This document shows positions 12,060-24,400 of a stretch of DNA of 64,000 bases, piece after piece; the first letter of the stretch is position 1, and the number at the start of each line of letters is the position of its first letter. The DNA is from Diphasiastrum complanatum. Its lineage: Eukaryota; Streptophyta; Lycopodiopsida; Lycopodiales; Lycopodiaceae. The position numbers were made by a program, and so were the translations under genes. The DNA is taken from NCBI GenBank assembly GCA_029204225.1, contig CM055102.1, positions 25,956,922 to 26,020,921 of the forward strand, in the 5' to 3' direction. The notes under the pieces are model-generated. The model did not search any database, was not told the DNA's origin, and saw nothing but the letters and a program-made list of their open reading frames with translations.

Positions 12060-12878
12060 AATTGTGAAATCTGTGAAAATTCACACATGTGGGAATGCCC
12101 TAATGTGTGAAATTGATCTCCTAATTTTGGCTGATGCACTATAGATCATCTATTGATTGAAATCCAAGATCAATGACAAGATCTAAGGCAAAAAGACCAT
12201 TCTACATGCATTCATTTTACCAAAAGGTGTTTCACATGTGTGGAAGACTTCATGAAATAAACTAAGTCCCAACAAGCTCCTCTCCTTGGGTAGAGAGAGA
12301 AAATACCACTTTTGGGCTCATCTAGAGAGAGAAGACAATACAAGCAAAATTGACAAATCTCCAAATTGACTTAAAAACTCATAGATCTCTCATACATTGA
12401 TGAAGGGAATGAAAGTACATATAGAAACTCGTGGAGATCCATGCTTGATTCTTATTGGACTCCTTAAACATAGCCTCTCTAATCCTATTGGATGTGTGAT
12501 GCAACATCCCTCACTTTTGATTGGACCCTTCCAACACATCTCTCTCTCTTATGATTGGACCCTTTGACTTTTGCCACCACATAGGGTGCATCACTCATCA
12601 AACCTAAACTTCACATGTGTAAGCAACCTAACTAGCTTGAGTTACATCACAATTGAATTTTGGCCTAGTCATGACAAAACATGTGTACTTGACCATTTGA
12701 CCTCTAAAGCCAATATGGGCCCTATCAAAGTTCTACACCAAGATGCTTGATACAAAATCTTTATGATACCCCTAAAGTCAACATGATTAAACTAATTTTA
12801 CTTTTTCTACATGTGATATTTTTTTCACAAACTAGAAACACAAAAAATATCCAAGATAGATTTTGACAATTTTTCACA
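12060..12878 (-). repeat. Third copia LTR, 3' type, left end uncertain
   Basis: Ends at 12,878 with TTTTTCACA followed by CTCCTCAAAAACTAGC; on the minus strand a purine tract TTTTTGAGGAG then TGTGAAAAATTG. It therefore looks like the 3' LTR of the minus-strand element whose last ORF lies at 12,880-13,770. Its left boundary is not clear from the sequence. Confidence 0.5.
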
Positions 12879-13770
12879 CTCCTCAAAAACTAGCTTGGTA
12901 AGATCAAGGAGTTTGTGAAACTTTTTTGAGTGGATCCTTTGGTATGCATATGAAGTAAAAAACCAGCAAAAGGATCCATCATAGCAGCACCTCACCAAAT
13001 CCATGATAAGATTTCTTTGGTAGAAATCATTTGCCAACACCTTTGAAGAGCATTCCAACAATTTGCCACTATACCAATGTGCTTCTTCCATGCTTGATGA
13101 TGAACTTTGATTTGAAATTACCATTTGCATGAATATGGCTGCACCATGATGAAAATCAGAGGCTTCCATGCCTCATAAAGATCACAGAGATTATAGAGAT
13201 CAAGATCATAAGATGAGCAAAAGTGTTGATTATCAAGATTAAGCATTCTAGCTTGACTAGTGCCCATACTATGAACTTTATCCATGATGGATATAATCTT
13301 GAAATCAAATTCTATCTTGATCTTCTTGAGGCTAAACACTTGCTCAAGTATGTAAGTGTCCTTCAAGAATGATTCACTTAATCTCAAGAGAAGTTTACAA
13401 ATTGCCTCAAACCATGTAAAAACATGATTTTTCAAACTATGAGCAACAAGCTCAGTCTTGCTCTTACTAGATTCAAGAGCATACACTTGATGACTCAACC
13501 ACTTGCTTTCTAAGTAATTTGGTGATATATCTAAGCCATGAATGACAAGTAATATGTCCATACTAGAGGCATGATACAAGACAATCATTACCTCACTCCA
13601 ACTATGAGATGTAGAAACCTCATCAAAGCAAGATGGTACATCAAGTAATGAAAGAGAAGCATGAGAGAATATGTTGGAGTAAATACCACTTGAAACTTGC
13701 CTCTCTTTAACCTAAACACTTTTTGGGCCAAACAAACAGTGCACCAAAAAGATATCCTTGCTCTTGCCAT
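12825..13770 (-). pseudogene. Unrecognised 3'-terminal ORF of a copia-like element
   Basis: Three overlapping minus-strand frames read as one broken protein (VKERQVSSGIYSNIFSHAS ..., LLLRLSESFLKDTYILEQVF ..., KFHKLLDLTKLVFEE). The middle part (156 codons) resembles the protein fused to an integrase fragment at 38,138-38,788 (shared core SES-LKDTYI---VF). It sits directly before a purine tract and 3' LTR, where copia elements normally have RNase H. It has no recognisable RT or RNase H motif. The function is unknown. Confidence 0.5.
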
Positions 13771-13788
13771 TGTTCAGAATAAGTTAAT

Positions 13789-14439
13789 GTGCAAACTAAC
13801 TATATCCATGTTGTTACAGGATCTTTGTATATATACATTTTAGAATACCTCAAAACATTTGAAAACAATATTTTTTCAGCTCTGGATGAGTATCGGAATA
13901 AGCTAGACTCAATTAACATTTTTGATGTTAAAGAAGTTGTCCCTAGCCCTAATCCAATTCCTTCCAAAATCTCCAGTCAGCTGTTATTCCCTGATCTATG
14001 GAAAATCTACACGGATTGGGAAGCTAACTATTCTCATTATTTGGAGGAAGTCAAAGCAAATAATATACTTCGCTCCACTAATCCAATAACCAGACCATAC
14101 CATACTTACAATTATGTAAATATTGGTTCTCTTATTTCATATGCTCTTTTGTCCATTCAACAACTATACATTAATGGAAAATTCTCACAATATACATATG
14201 CAACCCTCTCACTAACTGTCCCTTCTGCTGAGATGTCTGAAATCTTGTCTGAGGATAGTTGGTACACTCATCTTGAGAATAATACATTGATCGACAACCC
14301 CCTTGCACCATTGGGAAATCAAGGAATGAGAGGTTATCCAAGTCTATCATTCCAGGATGATTACAACCAGAAAAACAATTATTACCTTGCCACAAAAGGG
14401 ATGACCTTAGACCAAGTCAATGAAAAAAATGAAGCCTGA
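13789..14439 (+). CDS. Uninterrupted 216-codon orphan ORF
   Basis: An open frame from Met 13,789 to a TGA after NEKNEA. It stands out because almost every other coding stretch nearby is broken. It is rich in Tyr, Asn, Ser and Leu. Notable segments are LFPDLWKIYTDWEANYSHYL (about residues 67-86), YNYVNIGSLISYALLSIQQL (about 105-124), and a C-terminal part with NPLAPLGNQGMRGYPSLSF. No signal peptide, membrane span or zinc motif. A splice-acceptor-like TTGTTACAG lies just inside the start (13,811-13,819), so the true start may differ. I do not recognise it with confidence. A capsid-like protein captured from a virus is one untested possibility; a retroelement accessory ORF is another. Confidence 0.45.
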   Translation: MQTNYIHVVTGSLYIYILEYLKTFENNIFSALDEYRNKLDSINIFDVKEVVPSPNPIPSKISSQLLFPDLWKIYTDWEANYSHYLEEVKANNILRSTNPITRPYHTYNYVNIGSLISYALLSIQQLYINGKFSQYTYATLSLTVPSAEMSEILSEDSWYTHLENNTLIDNPLAPLGNQGMRGYPSLSFQDDYNQKNNYYLATKGMTLDQVNEKNEA

Positions 14440-15639
14440 GCAAAGGCTATTTTCCATAGAAAGCCAGCCAGCAGGAAGCGACAGAGAAGAATGTAAGAAA
14501 ATTGTTTGCGAGCCGCTGCACAGCTGAGGAAGGGGATATGTGGAGCCTCATGATCCCACATTATCCAAAATAATTGTTTAAAATGTAAATTTTTTTAGTT
14601 TTTATACATCTATATTGCCTAAATTCATGTAAAGGCCTATTTGCACTTTGCAAATTCACATTTAGGTTAGAACTCGCAACGTTTTGTGCGACGTTCTATA
14701 GAGACGCAGTAGCGGATTTCAACCGACATCTTAACAATTGGTAAACAACATTGAGGCCGGTGATCGTTCCTATAACGACGACACTTTGTGCCATTGTACT
14801 TACGCATTTGCACAGATCTGAGTATCAATAGAGAGAGAAGAGAGCCAGTTTCTATAAGCTTGAGCATTCTTTCTCTCTGTCATCTTTTACAGCATTACTT
14901 CTTATCAATTGAGCGAATACACTCTGTACGATCTGTAACTGTTTGTGATACTGCTCTGTCTGCATCACACATATTTCTCATATTTTACCGAATTTCAGTC
15001 ACTCTAATGTGGATTTTCAGACGTCATCAGAGAGCGACAATTCTGACTAATGTGTGCAGGGAATTAGCCAAAGCTGTTAAGCATAACCTTAAGCAAAACT
15101 TCTTTCAATTCTAAATGAGCTATTTGTTCAGATAATGAACTTGTTTGATGCTCTGTTCTGTTTGCTTCCTACGATAAAAACTAATGCACTGTATTCGATT
15201 AAGAGGAATCATTAGCCAATTCGATTCTGTTTGATAAATCTATTTGCTAGTTGCTGTTTGATATGATTGCTTACTGTTATCCGAAGAGCCTGAAAGATAA
15301 AGTAATCTTTATAATCATAGACCTTGACCAAATCGTTTCACCATTAGTGTTCCTGGATGCCAATTTTTCCAAATATCTTTGGATAACCAGATATGTCGTT
15401 GTAGTATTCATTGTGAATATTACACATCACATTCCATTTACCATCTCATATACACTTATCATACGAAAGATGAGATTATTCTCTCTCTTGGGGAACGATC
15501 AAACCTTTTATACTACTTAATTATTGATTTTGTGGAAATCTATAACGACTAGGTCACCACAATTACAAAACCCGTGGAGCAGCAAGGATTCTTTGTTGGG
15601 ATTGTTTAATGCTGAAGCTCTACACTCCCGAATCAATCC
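14440..15639. other. Non-coding interval between orphan ORF and PPT
   Basis: About 1.2 kb without a convincing gene. It contains short pyrimidine-rich pieces and AT-rich tracts. It may include decayed retroelement sequence leading to the polypurine tracts at 15,641 and 15,731. Confidence 0.5.
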
Positions 15640-15640
15640 T

Positions 15641-15739
15641 GAGGGGGAGTGATGGAAGCAAACTATATTTTTCAACATATAGTTTGTCAGCACAATTTTT
15701 TCTATCTTTTCTACAGTACAGATCCACATTAAGGGGGAG
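15641..15739 (+). other. Two copia-type polypurine tracts
   Basis: GAGGGGGAGTG at 15,641-15,651 and AAGGGGGAGTG at 15,731-15,741 are 90 bp apart; the second runs straight into the LTR start TGTTGG at 15,740. Such duplicated tracts occur in some plant copia lineages. They prime plus-strand DNA synthesis. Confidence 0.7.
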
Positions 15740-16900
15740 TGTTGGAATTTCCCTTAAATTCAACTGGTAATGAGGATATGTTCATTACCTTCCTGTAGAA
15801 CTGTTGGCGAAAAATGCGACACTGCATTTTTACACGGGATTCCACACAGGCGAGAGTCTGTAGATTTACAAGGGATCCCAAGTACAGACCATTACATCTT
15901 CACACTCCAATAATAAACCGGTCTACTGATCAATTTAGCAGTTGTGAACTATCTTGTAATTGTAAAGTTAAGATAGCACAAGATCTTTCGGCTGCTATAT
16001 AAGTAAATGAGCGATTGAAGGAAAAAGAATAGGCGGACCTGCTCAGCGTTCACATTCTTCCTGCATCAGGCAATAGGAGCTGACATTTCTCTGTCAGTGA
16101 TTCATGTAGTATTACTGCTGTGATGTTTCCGCCTTCCATCACTTATTGTTTTGCAGTATTCTACAATGTGGCACACTGCTATGGATTCACGTTTTTTCTG
16201 TAGTAGGTAACAGTAGTTGACATTTCTATGTTGTTGATTTACACTAGCTGGCGTTTCGATTCACACAACGATATTGCAGCTGTGTACAAATTATTTGATG
16301 TATATAATTTATTGTGCCATTCATTTCTGTTATTGCAAGAATGCTATTGTTTTTGTCTTGTTTTAGCTCAGTGCATGGTGATCTATGACACCTCAGTCAC
16401 TTGCTTAATCTCTTGCATTTGTGACCGTTAAGTAGCTCTCTTTTTGGGTGATTGTGTCCACTGATCACAAGTAGATCACCGTTAGAATGATTCATGCACG
16501 AGCAATGACCTTCTTAAACACACTACACATGACCCATTCACTGCCATGAAATGCTCTCTCACACCAATGACTCACACAGTTCATGATTCGTAACAAGTGA
16601 GATAGACATTGTAGATGCTTTCACGCATTGATTCTTTCAGATAGATTGTCAGTAAGTAGGTTCATAACCTTTACAGATTGCGATTAGCTTTGTGAAGCAC
16701 GCGGTTACGTCCGCTATTGTTTTGTACTCACCTGCATTATTGACTTGTATATTTCGTTATACTTAACCTGATTACAGCTCTGTTTGGTTCTGCACTCAGA
16801 TTCGTGTCAATACTGCAATGCTCTTCCATGTTCTGTTTGGCCATCTGATTGTTTGTCTGGTTGTCTGCTCATAGCTTCCGCTAATTATTGAGTTCTAGTC
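15740..16900 (+). repeat. Copia LTR, plus strand, right end uncertain
   Basis: Starts TGTTGGAATTTCCC directly after a polypurine tract. It has a TATATAAG box at 15,996-16,003. The block around the box (CTTGTAATTGTAAAGTTAAG then TATATAAG...GAGCGATTGAAG) has an inverted relative at 35,430-35,500, so the two belong to one LTR family. The 3' end is not sharply visible; about 16,860-16,930 is my estimate. Confidence 0.6.
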
Positions 16901-17129
16901 TTTGCCTACTAAGTCACTAATAGTGCACACACCGACAGAATTGAAATCCTCCAATTTCTCCGACACTACAAGCTATGCTGATAAAGATAATTCTCCATTT
17001 GCTCAACTTCTTCTTGAAACTATGGGCATTGTTTTTGAGAAAATTTCAAACCTAGATCTATTGGAGAATTTGTTGAGTTGCAGTCTACCATCTTATGCTT
17101 CTCCAACAAGTTTTGTATATGCCTTTGTT

Positions 17130-18480
17130 GATTGATAACAATCTATCTATTGGGTCGATCTCTTAAAATTTGTATTCTAAGGCAAAAATGAGCTTCTTCT
17201 AAATCTGTCATGTCGAACTCATTTGACAACATAGCTTTGGTACCTTTAATGTTGAAATGTTGTTGTTGAAAAGTAAATTATTATCAACATATAATGCGAT
17301 GATAATGAAAGATGATACTACTGCCTGAAGTATATGTTAGAGTCGGCTGAGCTAGGTATAAAACCGTGTTCAAGAAAAACGTTGTTTGAATATTCATTTG
17401 TTGTGCTTCTAGATTTATTGTAGTTGCAAATGTTGAAAGAAGTCTGGTGGAAGTAAGCTTGACTAAAACCTTCCATCCAATCGAGCTTTCCATCAGTTGA
17501 TATTCCCATTAACTACATATTTGATTCTAGAATCCATTTGCACCCTACAATATTTTTACCAAGCGCCAGAATTGTGACAATCCATGTTTGATTCTTATAA
17601 CAGATCGATACTCTTTATCCATTGTTGATTTCCAATGCTTTGCATAAGGGCAAGTTACAACTACGGTGGCTAGCTCCTCCACAAAATTACAATAGGCCTC
17701 ATCAATAAATCTCCTTAGCGGAAATCTTTGACGATTTGATCTTATAGGAGTTTTACACTCTGTGGCTATTGTACATCACCATCTTCTAAATCATTGACAA
17801 CTGTAGAGTGTCTTCAAGGGCTGAAAATAACATTCCGAATATATGAAGTATCTGAAGTATCTTCATTCACTTTTGACTCACCCTTCAGACCATAGAACTA
17901 ATCTTCAAGAATATACTATTTCTACTGATAAAAATCTTCTTTGTGAGAGGATTATAAAGCTTATAAGCTTTGTATCCAAATGCGTATTACAAAAATCGAC
18001 TTCGTGCTAGAATCATCTAGCTATTTCGAAAGTTCTATAGGAACTTGTGCAAAGGCTATATAGTCAAAAATTTTGAAAATTTTAATTAACGATTTACTGT
18101 CCAAATCTCATCTGGTGTTTTTTCATCCAATGCGTTGGTTGTACATCGACTTTGTATGCATGTTGTCTTAGTTACAACTTCTGCCCAAAAATGCTTTGGC
18201 AATAAGACATGATTCAACCTAGTCTTCACACTATTGATGAGCATACAATTCTTATGCTCAACAACACCATTAGATTGAGGTGTATAATTGGTGGTGCAGT
18301 AGCCTCGCTTACTCTCCTATTATTATACCAAGAATATGGCAAACTACATAAAGAGAGATACAACTCGTGTGACGTTCCTCATTATGATGAACCTTCAAAG
18401 TATGAAACTCCTCCGCATTCCCCATTGTAATGATCTCTCCAAATGTGAAAGTCCTCCAACTACTAGCACTTGGATATATA
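17130..18480 (-). pseudogene. Copia integrase-RT relic
   Basis: Read leftwards across many frameshifts. Integrase: TNYTPQSNGVVEHKN near 18,220-18,300 and FWAEVV after it, then TPDEIW and GYKAYKLYNP near 17,950-18,110. RT: GKNIVGCKWILESN near 17,540, EGFSQAYFHQTSF near 17,450, QMNIQTTFFLN, then LYVDNNLLFNN near 17,240-17,300 (the catalytic YVDD reads YVDN) and FDMTDLEEAHFCLRI. The order and spacing are those of copia pol. It is clearly dead. Confidence 0.75.
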
Positions 18481-18599
18481 AAAGTTCATATTTTGGATGT
18501 AGATTAGAAGCCCTAAAAAACAAAAGAAAAAAAGTGCAAGAAGCACTTTTTGGCTCTTGGAAGTAATGAAGTCTTTTTTCCAACCTTAGTCAATCGTGC

Positions 18600-19530
18600 T
18601 CAATGTACCTCAAGATGTGAAATTGCCTTACACTATATCTATTGAAAAAATTAAGGAAATACGGTCGTCATGCACTAATGTAAGATCAAGATTAAAGGTT
18701 GTCAATAAAGTAATCTCTTTTCCTTGGAGAGGGTAGAGAATTGTGCTTGAGGAAATATTTAATCATAAGAATTTTGGGAGAACGTGATTTTATCTTACAA
18801 TAGGTAGATATTTGGCTAATTAAGGTTACTTATATCTTATTGCTAATTGTAATCAATGCTTTTTTTGGTAATATCAACTTGTGGGAGAAAAAAGAATCTA
18901 AACTAAGTGGATGAGCCTAACTCAAATATGATACACCAACTCTATGACTCGTCATGTGAAAAAGGATTATTTATAAACAATAGCAAAGCTCAATAGTTCA
19001 CTATTTAAGTTGGAAGGTTTAGAGCGGAAAATTTTTCAAACTATTTTTCACACCATAGTAACTCCAAAAAAGTAAGATGATCTAATCCATAGGATTTTCT
19101 TGCACCAATAAATTAAACACATGGGCTCAAATGGAATGGGTGGTTATTGAATAGGAGACAAGCTTGGGGGGGGGGGGGGGGGGGGGTGGGGCATTGTTGA
19201 CAAGGGGTGGGTATTTCACGTTCATTGTTGATGTGGCTCTACTCAACAATGATAATGACATTTGTTTACTTTTAGCGTGTTCATTTTTTAATATTATGAA
19301 GCTCAGAAGCCACGGAAACGCATTCCAAACATAGCTGTAGCTCATCTGGTGGCTTTCTCGCAACGCGTCCAACGTAAGATGCATATCAGCCAAATCCAAG
19401 CTGGCTCTCACGTCCATAATGTGATCTCTTTGGACGTGCATCCAAAACTGGCTGTGCCTCCAGAAAAAGCTTCCAGGATCTGAACCCGTACAGACAAAGC
19501 ACACATATCCACGATCACATACTATAACAC

Positions 19531-19534
<4 letters not shown>
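18600..19534. other. Upstream region of the RING gene
   Basis: No gene seen. Contains a 21-G homopolymer at 19,166-19,186 followed by TGGGG. This tract alone creates a spurious proline-rich frame on the opposite strand. Confidence 0.6.

Positions 19535-19570
<36 letters not shown>
19535..19570 (+). repeat. (TC)n tract upstream of the RING gene
   Basis: About 36 bp of pure CT dinucleotide, 240 bp before the start codon. Pyrimidine tracts of this kind are common in plant core promoters and 5' UTRs, so it may mark the transcription start region of the RING gene. Confidence 0.7.
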
Positions 19571-19573
<3 letters not shown>

Positions 19574-19807
19574 TGCTGCGAGCTCGTATTCTCTCCTCAG
19601 CAACAATGCTCGGGTTTTGATCGTTACGCTTCAATTCAACCATCAATTCTCTGTTTCCGTTGCCCTTTGTTAAAGCACATGATCAAATCCCTTTTCAGTT
19701 CAAATGAATCTCTCAGAGAACCCATGAAGCTGTAGAAACTCTCGATGGAGGATCGGCGATGGTGGCTTTAACCCTCCCATCTGCTCTAACTCTCCTTCAC
19801 CTCAGCA

Positions 19808-21082
19808 ATGATCTCTTACTTACCCAACGCCCCACCTCCATGGCCGCTGGATGAGCCAGATGGGAGCTATCCTTTCTGGCTACCCCCTCCCATCGATCAC
19901 TCCGACTCCAGCACCTCCAAAACCTCCATCCTCACACCAGCAGTGGTGGCAGTGATCGCAATTCTGGGCAGCGCCTTTCTGCTAGTGAGCTACTACCGGA
20001 TCTTTGCACGCTACTGCAGCACATGGCGGGATTTTCCGGGGGTGCGGTGGCGACGCAGGTCTGCCATTGCAGGCGAAGAGCAACCCAGCATGGAAGCAGA
20101 GGAAGCCTGGGTGGTAGTGACCAATGGGCTAGACGAATATTTGATCAGAAAGATCCCTGTGTTTACCTTTAAGAAAGGGGAGGGAGTGACAGAAAGCACG
20201 GAGTGTGTAGTTTGCTTGACAGAGTTTGAGGAGGAGGAACCGCTGAGGCTTCTGCCAAAGTGTAGTCATGCCTTCCATCTCCCTTGTGTTGACATGTGGC
20301 TGCAAACCCACACCAATTGTCCTCTTTGCCGGGCAAATGTCTTCAAGGAGAATCCCGTTTCTCCGCCGCAAGCACAAGCAGCAGCAGAATCAGTTTCTGG
20401 TGCGGATGGAGCTCCTCTAGGAATGGAATCTGTGACTCCAGAGGCAGGTCCGGCAGGGCAGGTGATGGCTAGCTTAGAGGATCCTGTCGAGGCCACTGCC
20501 AAGACGCAGGGCATGGAAGATGTGAAAAACGATTCCGCTTTGAATTCACCAAAACTCTACCCAAGTCGATCGCCCTGTCATCCGATCCTTATAACGGGAA
20601 TTAGGAAGGAAGATCAGAGTCAGAAATTGATATCAACGCAGTCCCTTGCTTTGGAAATCAATGCAATGCCACCCCTCCTCAGAAGATCGAATTCAACCGG
20701 ATCTCACATAGGCGTCTGCTTCTCAGATACCGCGGAGGACAGCCAACCTCGGCAGATACAACAGAAAATATTTCCATGTGAAACATCAGGAATTTACAAC
20801 ATCGCCTCGCCTAAATTCAGGCGAAGCTTCTCTGGGTCATTCATCTCCATCGATATGTCTGATATTGGTTCATGCAGCAGCTCTGCAGAAACTTTATTGA
20901 GCCCAAGCCAGGATCTGGAGAAAATTCGGTGCAGCAATTTTGCCAATTCAACATTGTCAGTCACCAAATTACCTACTGCAAAGACATTCTTGGCAAGAAC
21001 ATTTTCTGGAAGGAGGGTGTTCCCTTTCAGGACCAATAAAACGCATTCATCCACAGGCGACTCCTCGGTGGCAAGAGTGTGA
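19808..21082 (+). CDS. ATL-family RING-H2 E3 ubiquitin ligase
   Basis: Intact 424-residue intronless ORF. Order of parts: a Pro-rich N-terminus (1-40), one membrane span about 41-63 (LTPAVVAVIAILGSAFLLVS), a basic stretch, the GLD motif at 107-109 (NGLDEYLIRKIPVF), and a RING-H2 finger at 133-174 with ligands C133, C136, C152, H154, H157, C160, C171, C174 and the conserved W164. A long Ser-rich tail follows (180-424). A single exon, N-terminal membrane anchor, GLD and RING-H2 are the defining set of ATL E3 ligases, which recruit E2 enzymes at membranes and often act in stress or defence responses. The long tail is like larger ATL members; I cannot assign the exact orthologue. The Met at 19,808 is chosen because the membrane anchor follows it and no earlier in-frame Met is needed. 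Confidence 0.95.
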   Translation: MISYLPNAPPPWPLDEPDGSYPFWLPPPIDHSDSSTSKTSILTPAVVAVIAILGSAFLLVSYYRIFARYCSTWRDFPGVRWRRRSAIAGEEQPSMEAEEAWVVVTNGLDEYLIRKIPVFTFKKGEGVTESTECVVCLTEFEEEEPLRLLPKCSHAFHLPCVDMWLQTHTNCPLCRANVFKENPVSPPQAQAAAESVSGADGAPLGMESVTPEAGPAGQVMASLEDPVEATAKTQGMEDVKNDSALNSPKLYPSRSPCHPILITGIRKEDQSQKLISTQSLALEINAMPPLLRRSNSTGSHIGVCFSDTAEDSQPRQIQQKIFPCETSGIYNIASPKFRRSFSGSFISIDMSDIGSCSSSAETLLSPSQDLEKIRCSNFANSTLSVTKLPTAKTFLARTFSGRRVFPFRTNKTHSSTGDSSVARV

Positions 21083-21466
21083 CAATTTATCTATCTTGAG
21101 TGCTCTATACATAAATTGTGACCTGTAAAATAATAGCTTGTGATATTTTCGGCACAGTGCTTCTAGACATGTAAATCTGATTCGTCTGGGGGTTTGTATC
21201 TTCCAGGTGGCAGCTTTATAGTGAGCAACCCTAGCGACAAACCAAAGACCACAAAAATGCATTTCTTGAAGCCTTTGGCAAGAGTATTTACATTCCTCTG
21301 TCCAGTGCTCTTCTTATTGCTCTTTTAGGGACAGTATTTAACATCCACACCACAGTGGTCTTATGGTTGCCTATGTATCGACTGTCTCAACTTATGAACC
21401 GTTTCTTGACCCTTAAAGAGATCATAAATTTTCTCTCGCAAACCCTTTAGTAAAATCCAAAAATTT

Positions 21467-21472
21467 AATAAA
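21467..21472 (+). promoter_or_regulatory. Candidate polyadenylation signal of the RING gene
   Basis: AATAAA about 385 bp after the stop codon. It is the first perfect hexamer I noticed in the 3' flank. Plant poly(A) signals are loose, so this is a suggestion only. Confidence 0.35.
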
Positions 21473-21482
21473 ATTTCAGCTA

Positions 21483-24400
21483 CTGGTGGCTAATGTGACC
21501 GTAGCACAAATGCATTGCCCTCTATTGAGGCAGATAAACTACTTGTAAACTGACCTCGAGTCTTTACCAGCTGCTGTGTCTCAGCAATCTTCATTTTCAA
21601 GCAGAGAAAACATTCATACAGCCGTAACTACGGTGTTCAGGTGTCTTACTGAAGGAATTTACATTCCAGATTGCCTACCTATTGCTTTTGAATAGATCTA
21701 TTTTCCTTTTGATTCTCTCTTTTCCTTTTTTGCATTATTGTTTGTAGCTGCTTTTCATTGCAACCTTTTCTTCCCATCTTAGACATTCTGTGTAGCTTCT
21801 TTCCTACCTGGGAAAGTGTTTATGAGATGCAATTGTCAAACTGAAGTTTATGGCAGACTAAGCACCATGCCACCACAGTCTGCGTCATACATCGGAATAG
21901 ACGTCTGCTTAAGTAGAAAATCGATAATATCTTGGACTGATGCTAAGTATCATTGCTTGTAACCACAGGTAAAATAGTGTCCTCAATGAGAATTGTACTG
22001 TTGTGAAGTCGTAAACTACCCACATCAACTGTCAAATAGTTTCAAAGCTTCATATCATAAGTCTTGTAAGGATTAGATCAACTAAATGAATCGAGCAGGT
22101 AATCTGAGTTGTACAAGCAATGGATGCGTTAGGCCATTGCACCACCGTTTACAAAAATGCACACTAAATAAAATCGTGAAGCCCTAATCAGGCAGATTGG
22201 TAGGCAATGACAATGTCCCATATTCATGCAATTCCAGCTAGGCTGTATAGTTCACCAGAACTGGAACATAGGCCGTTCTTGAATTCAGGAAATCATAATC
22301 ATTCATGTTTGTTTTCAAGATAAATGGACACTGCCCTCATATGCATCTGTTTCTGCTAGAGATGGTCGCAGAGACTACAATTAGTTGCTCAATATCAGTT
22401 CAAATTAAGAACGTTTGACCTGGTGATTGATGGCTGGTATTCAGAATTGAAGTGGTAAAGCTGGCGTATTAAGCATGTTGTCTGCAAATTGAGTGATGTT
22501 CGAAGGCGTACAATATGCAGCGTAGTAGTGCATGCAGCAGAGCGACTTTATCTCTTTCATCTGCTAAGACTGAAGTCCTACTATAGTCTATGCCTCAAGT
22601 CTTCCAGAAATAACTCACTAAAAGAAACCGTCTTATTCTAACAGTGCATCCTCGTGGATTCCAACACTAGGTCTAGTAGGAACCATGCAATTTCTAATCA
22701 ATATAGTAAAAAGATAGCCCTTTTCCCTTTCTTGAGCTCCGCTGTAACTTCTTCAACCACACAGTAACAAGATTCAAGGCCCCACATACAGCAAGCAAAA
22801 ATCTGATTAAAATTTCATAGAACACAATTGAGCGATTACCTATCTGTCCCTGGCAGCATCTGCTTCTACAATATACGTTAAAACTTTTGAGTCTCTCGAG
22901 TCTTAACTCTTAGATTTCCCACAAAACTATCTCGCTAGATTCTGTTTGTTCAAAACGAAACAAATGTAGATCAAATCCTGAATGGATTTATCCAGCAAAC
23001 TTGCAAATTATCAAGCTTTTCAGATCATAAAGGCTATCTTTCTATCAGTCGTAGCAGTGGATTGCACACATGGACAAAGAGACCCCCCTACCGCCCCCGG
23101 GGGGAAGTCGACAGTGGCTTCAAAGCCGTCTTAGAAAGATGTTACACCTTGTACCTGATGGCCAAGGATCCACTTTTCACATATTCCAGACTCCAAATGG
23201 GTCCCGCAGAGATGCCCACCGAGTGTTGTTATGAGCTTTCAACAGAGAAACTACCACCGGGTTCCGGTGGCCAGTCTAAAAAAGAAAATACAATTGGACC
23301 CAAGGACAAAGGGACTCTGCCAAGGCTGAAGAGTAGATAGTCAAAGCCTGTCTTCCTTTTGTTCTCACGAGGCCTCAGGATACAAAGTTCAAAGTCAGAA
23401 AACTTGGAGGCTGGTGTTTCTACACCGCGAGAGGGAGCATTTTGTGAAATTTAAATTAATTAACAACTTCTAATATGCTGGTTTTGAAAATCTGTGGACT
23501 TTTAGTTAGCTCGCTGCTCTACAACAACAATTTTGGCAAAATGAACACCTTGATATCCAAACCTTCCTACCAGCTGATTGGCACCGCTAATTGAAGTATT
23601 ACGTGAAGCGTGGCTTATGCAGTTGCCCCGCAATCAGATCGTGAAACTACATTCAAATAAGTTTTTCGAAACCCTAATCTAAGTGAGTCCTCAAAAATAA
23701 GTTTTTCAAAACATTATTGTAAATGGGTTCTCAGAAATCAGTGTTCGACAAAGTATACAAAAAGAAATTAACATATACTTTTAAAAAGAATGACATCATA
23801 GAAATTCTGATAATTTTTTACATAGGAATATAAAGCCTTATGAGTAGTAGATCTTAAAGAATCGGGAAGTTAACAAAAAAATGCAGGTCTTTTGAGGATA
23901 ATCCAAAAAGGTTTCCTAACACTGCTCAAAAATGAATTGAAAAGAGGCAAAACAAACTTCAAAGCCCTTGAATTAGGGTGACATGACGTTTCCACCTACC
24001 TACCTGATCAAGACAAGTAAAGTTTGAAAAATATGAAGCATCTGTGCTACTGCTATACTGACGCATATGACATGACAGGCCGGCAGCAGCAGGAAATGCA
24101 TGAACAATGGTTGTTTTTGTAGTTGGTGAAAGAAACCTAACCAGTAACTTGTAACTTGAAAGCTGAAGGAAATTTAATTATTTAAGAGAGCTTGAAGTTG
24201 GAGATGTGACTGCAAAAGTTGTGAAATCATGAGTCAATCACGTATCCAACTGCAACAACTCCTAGTCTCCTCCTTACTGCACATCGAGACTATATAGCGT
24301 TCAACAGGAGAGAGCATGAGCATATAAAACGCTTCCAGCTCTTGGTAAAAAAGTAAAGCCTTGCCAAGGCAGCAATACGACCCGGGCAGGGCATGGCAAA

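Noticed and set aside
19127..19606. 159-codon minus-strand frame upstream of the RING gene
   Set aside because: Built from a poly-G tract and a TC microsatellite; no domain, and it overlaps the likely promoter.
20011..21054. Minus-strand frames under the RING gene
   Set aside because: Shadows of the intact plus-strand gene.
23062..23340. 92-codon plus-strand frame
   Set aside because: No motif, no homologue I recognise and no splice or promoter context.
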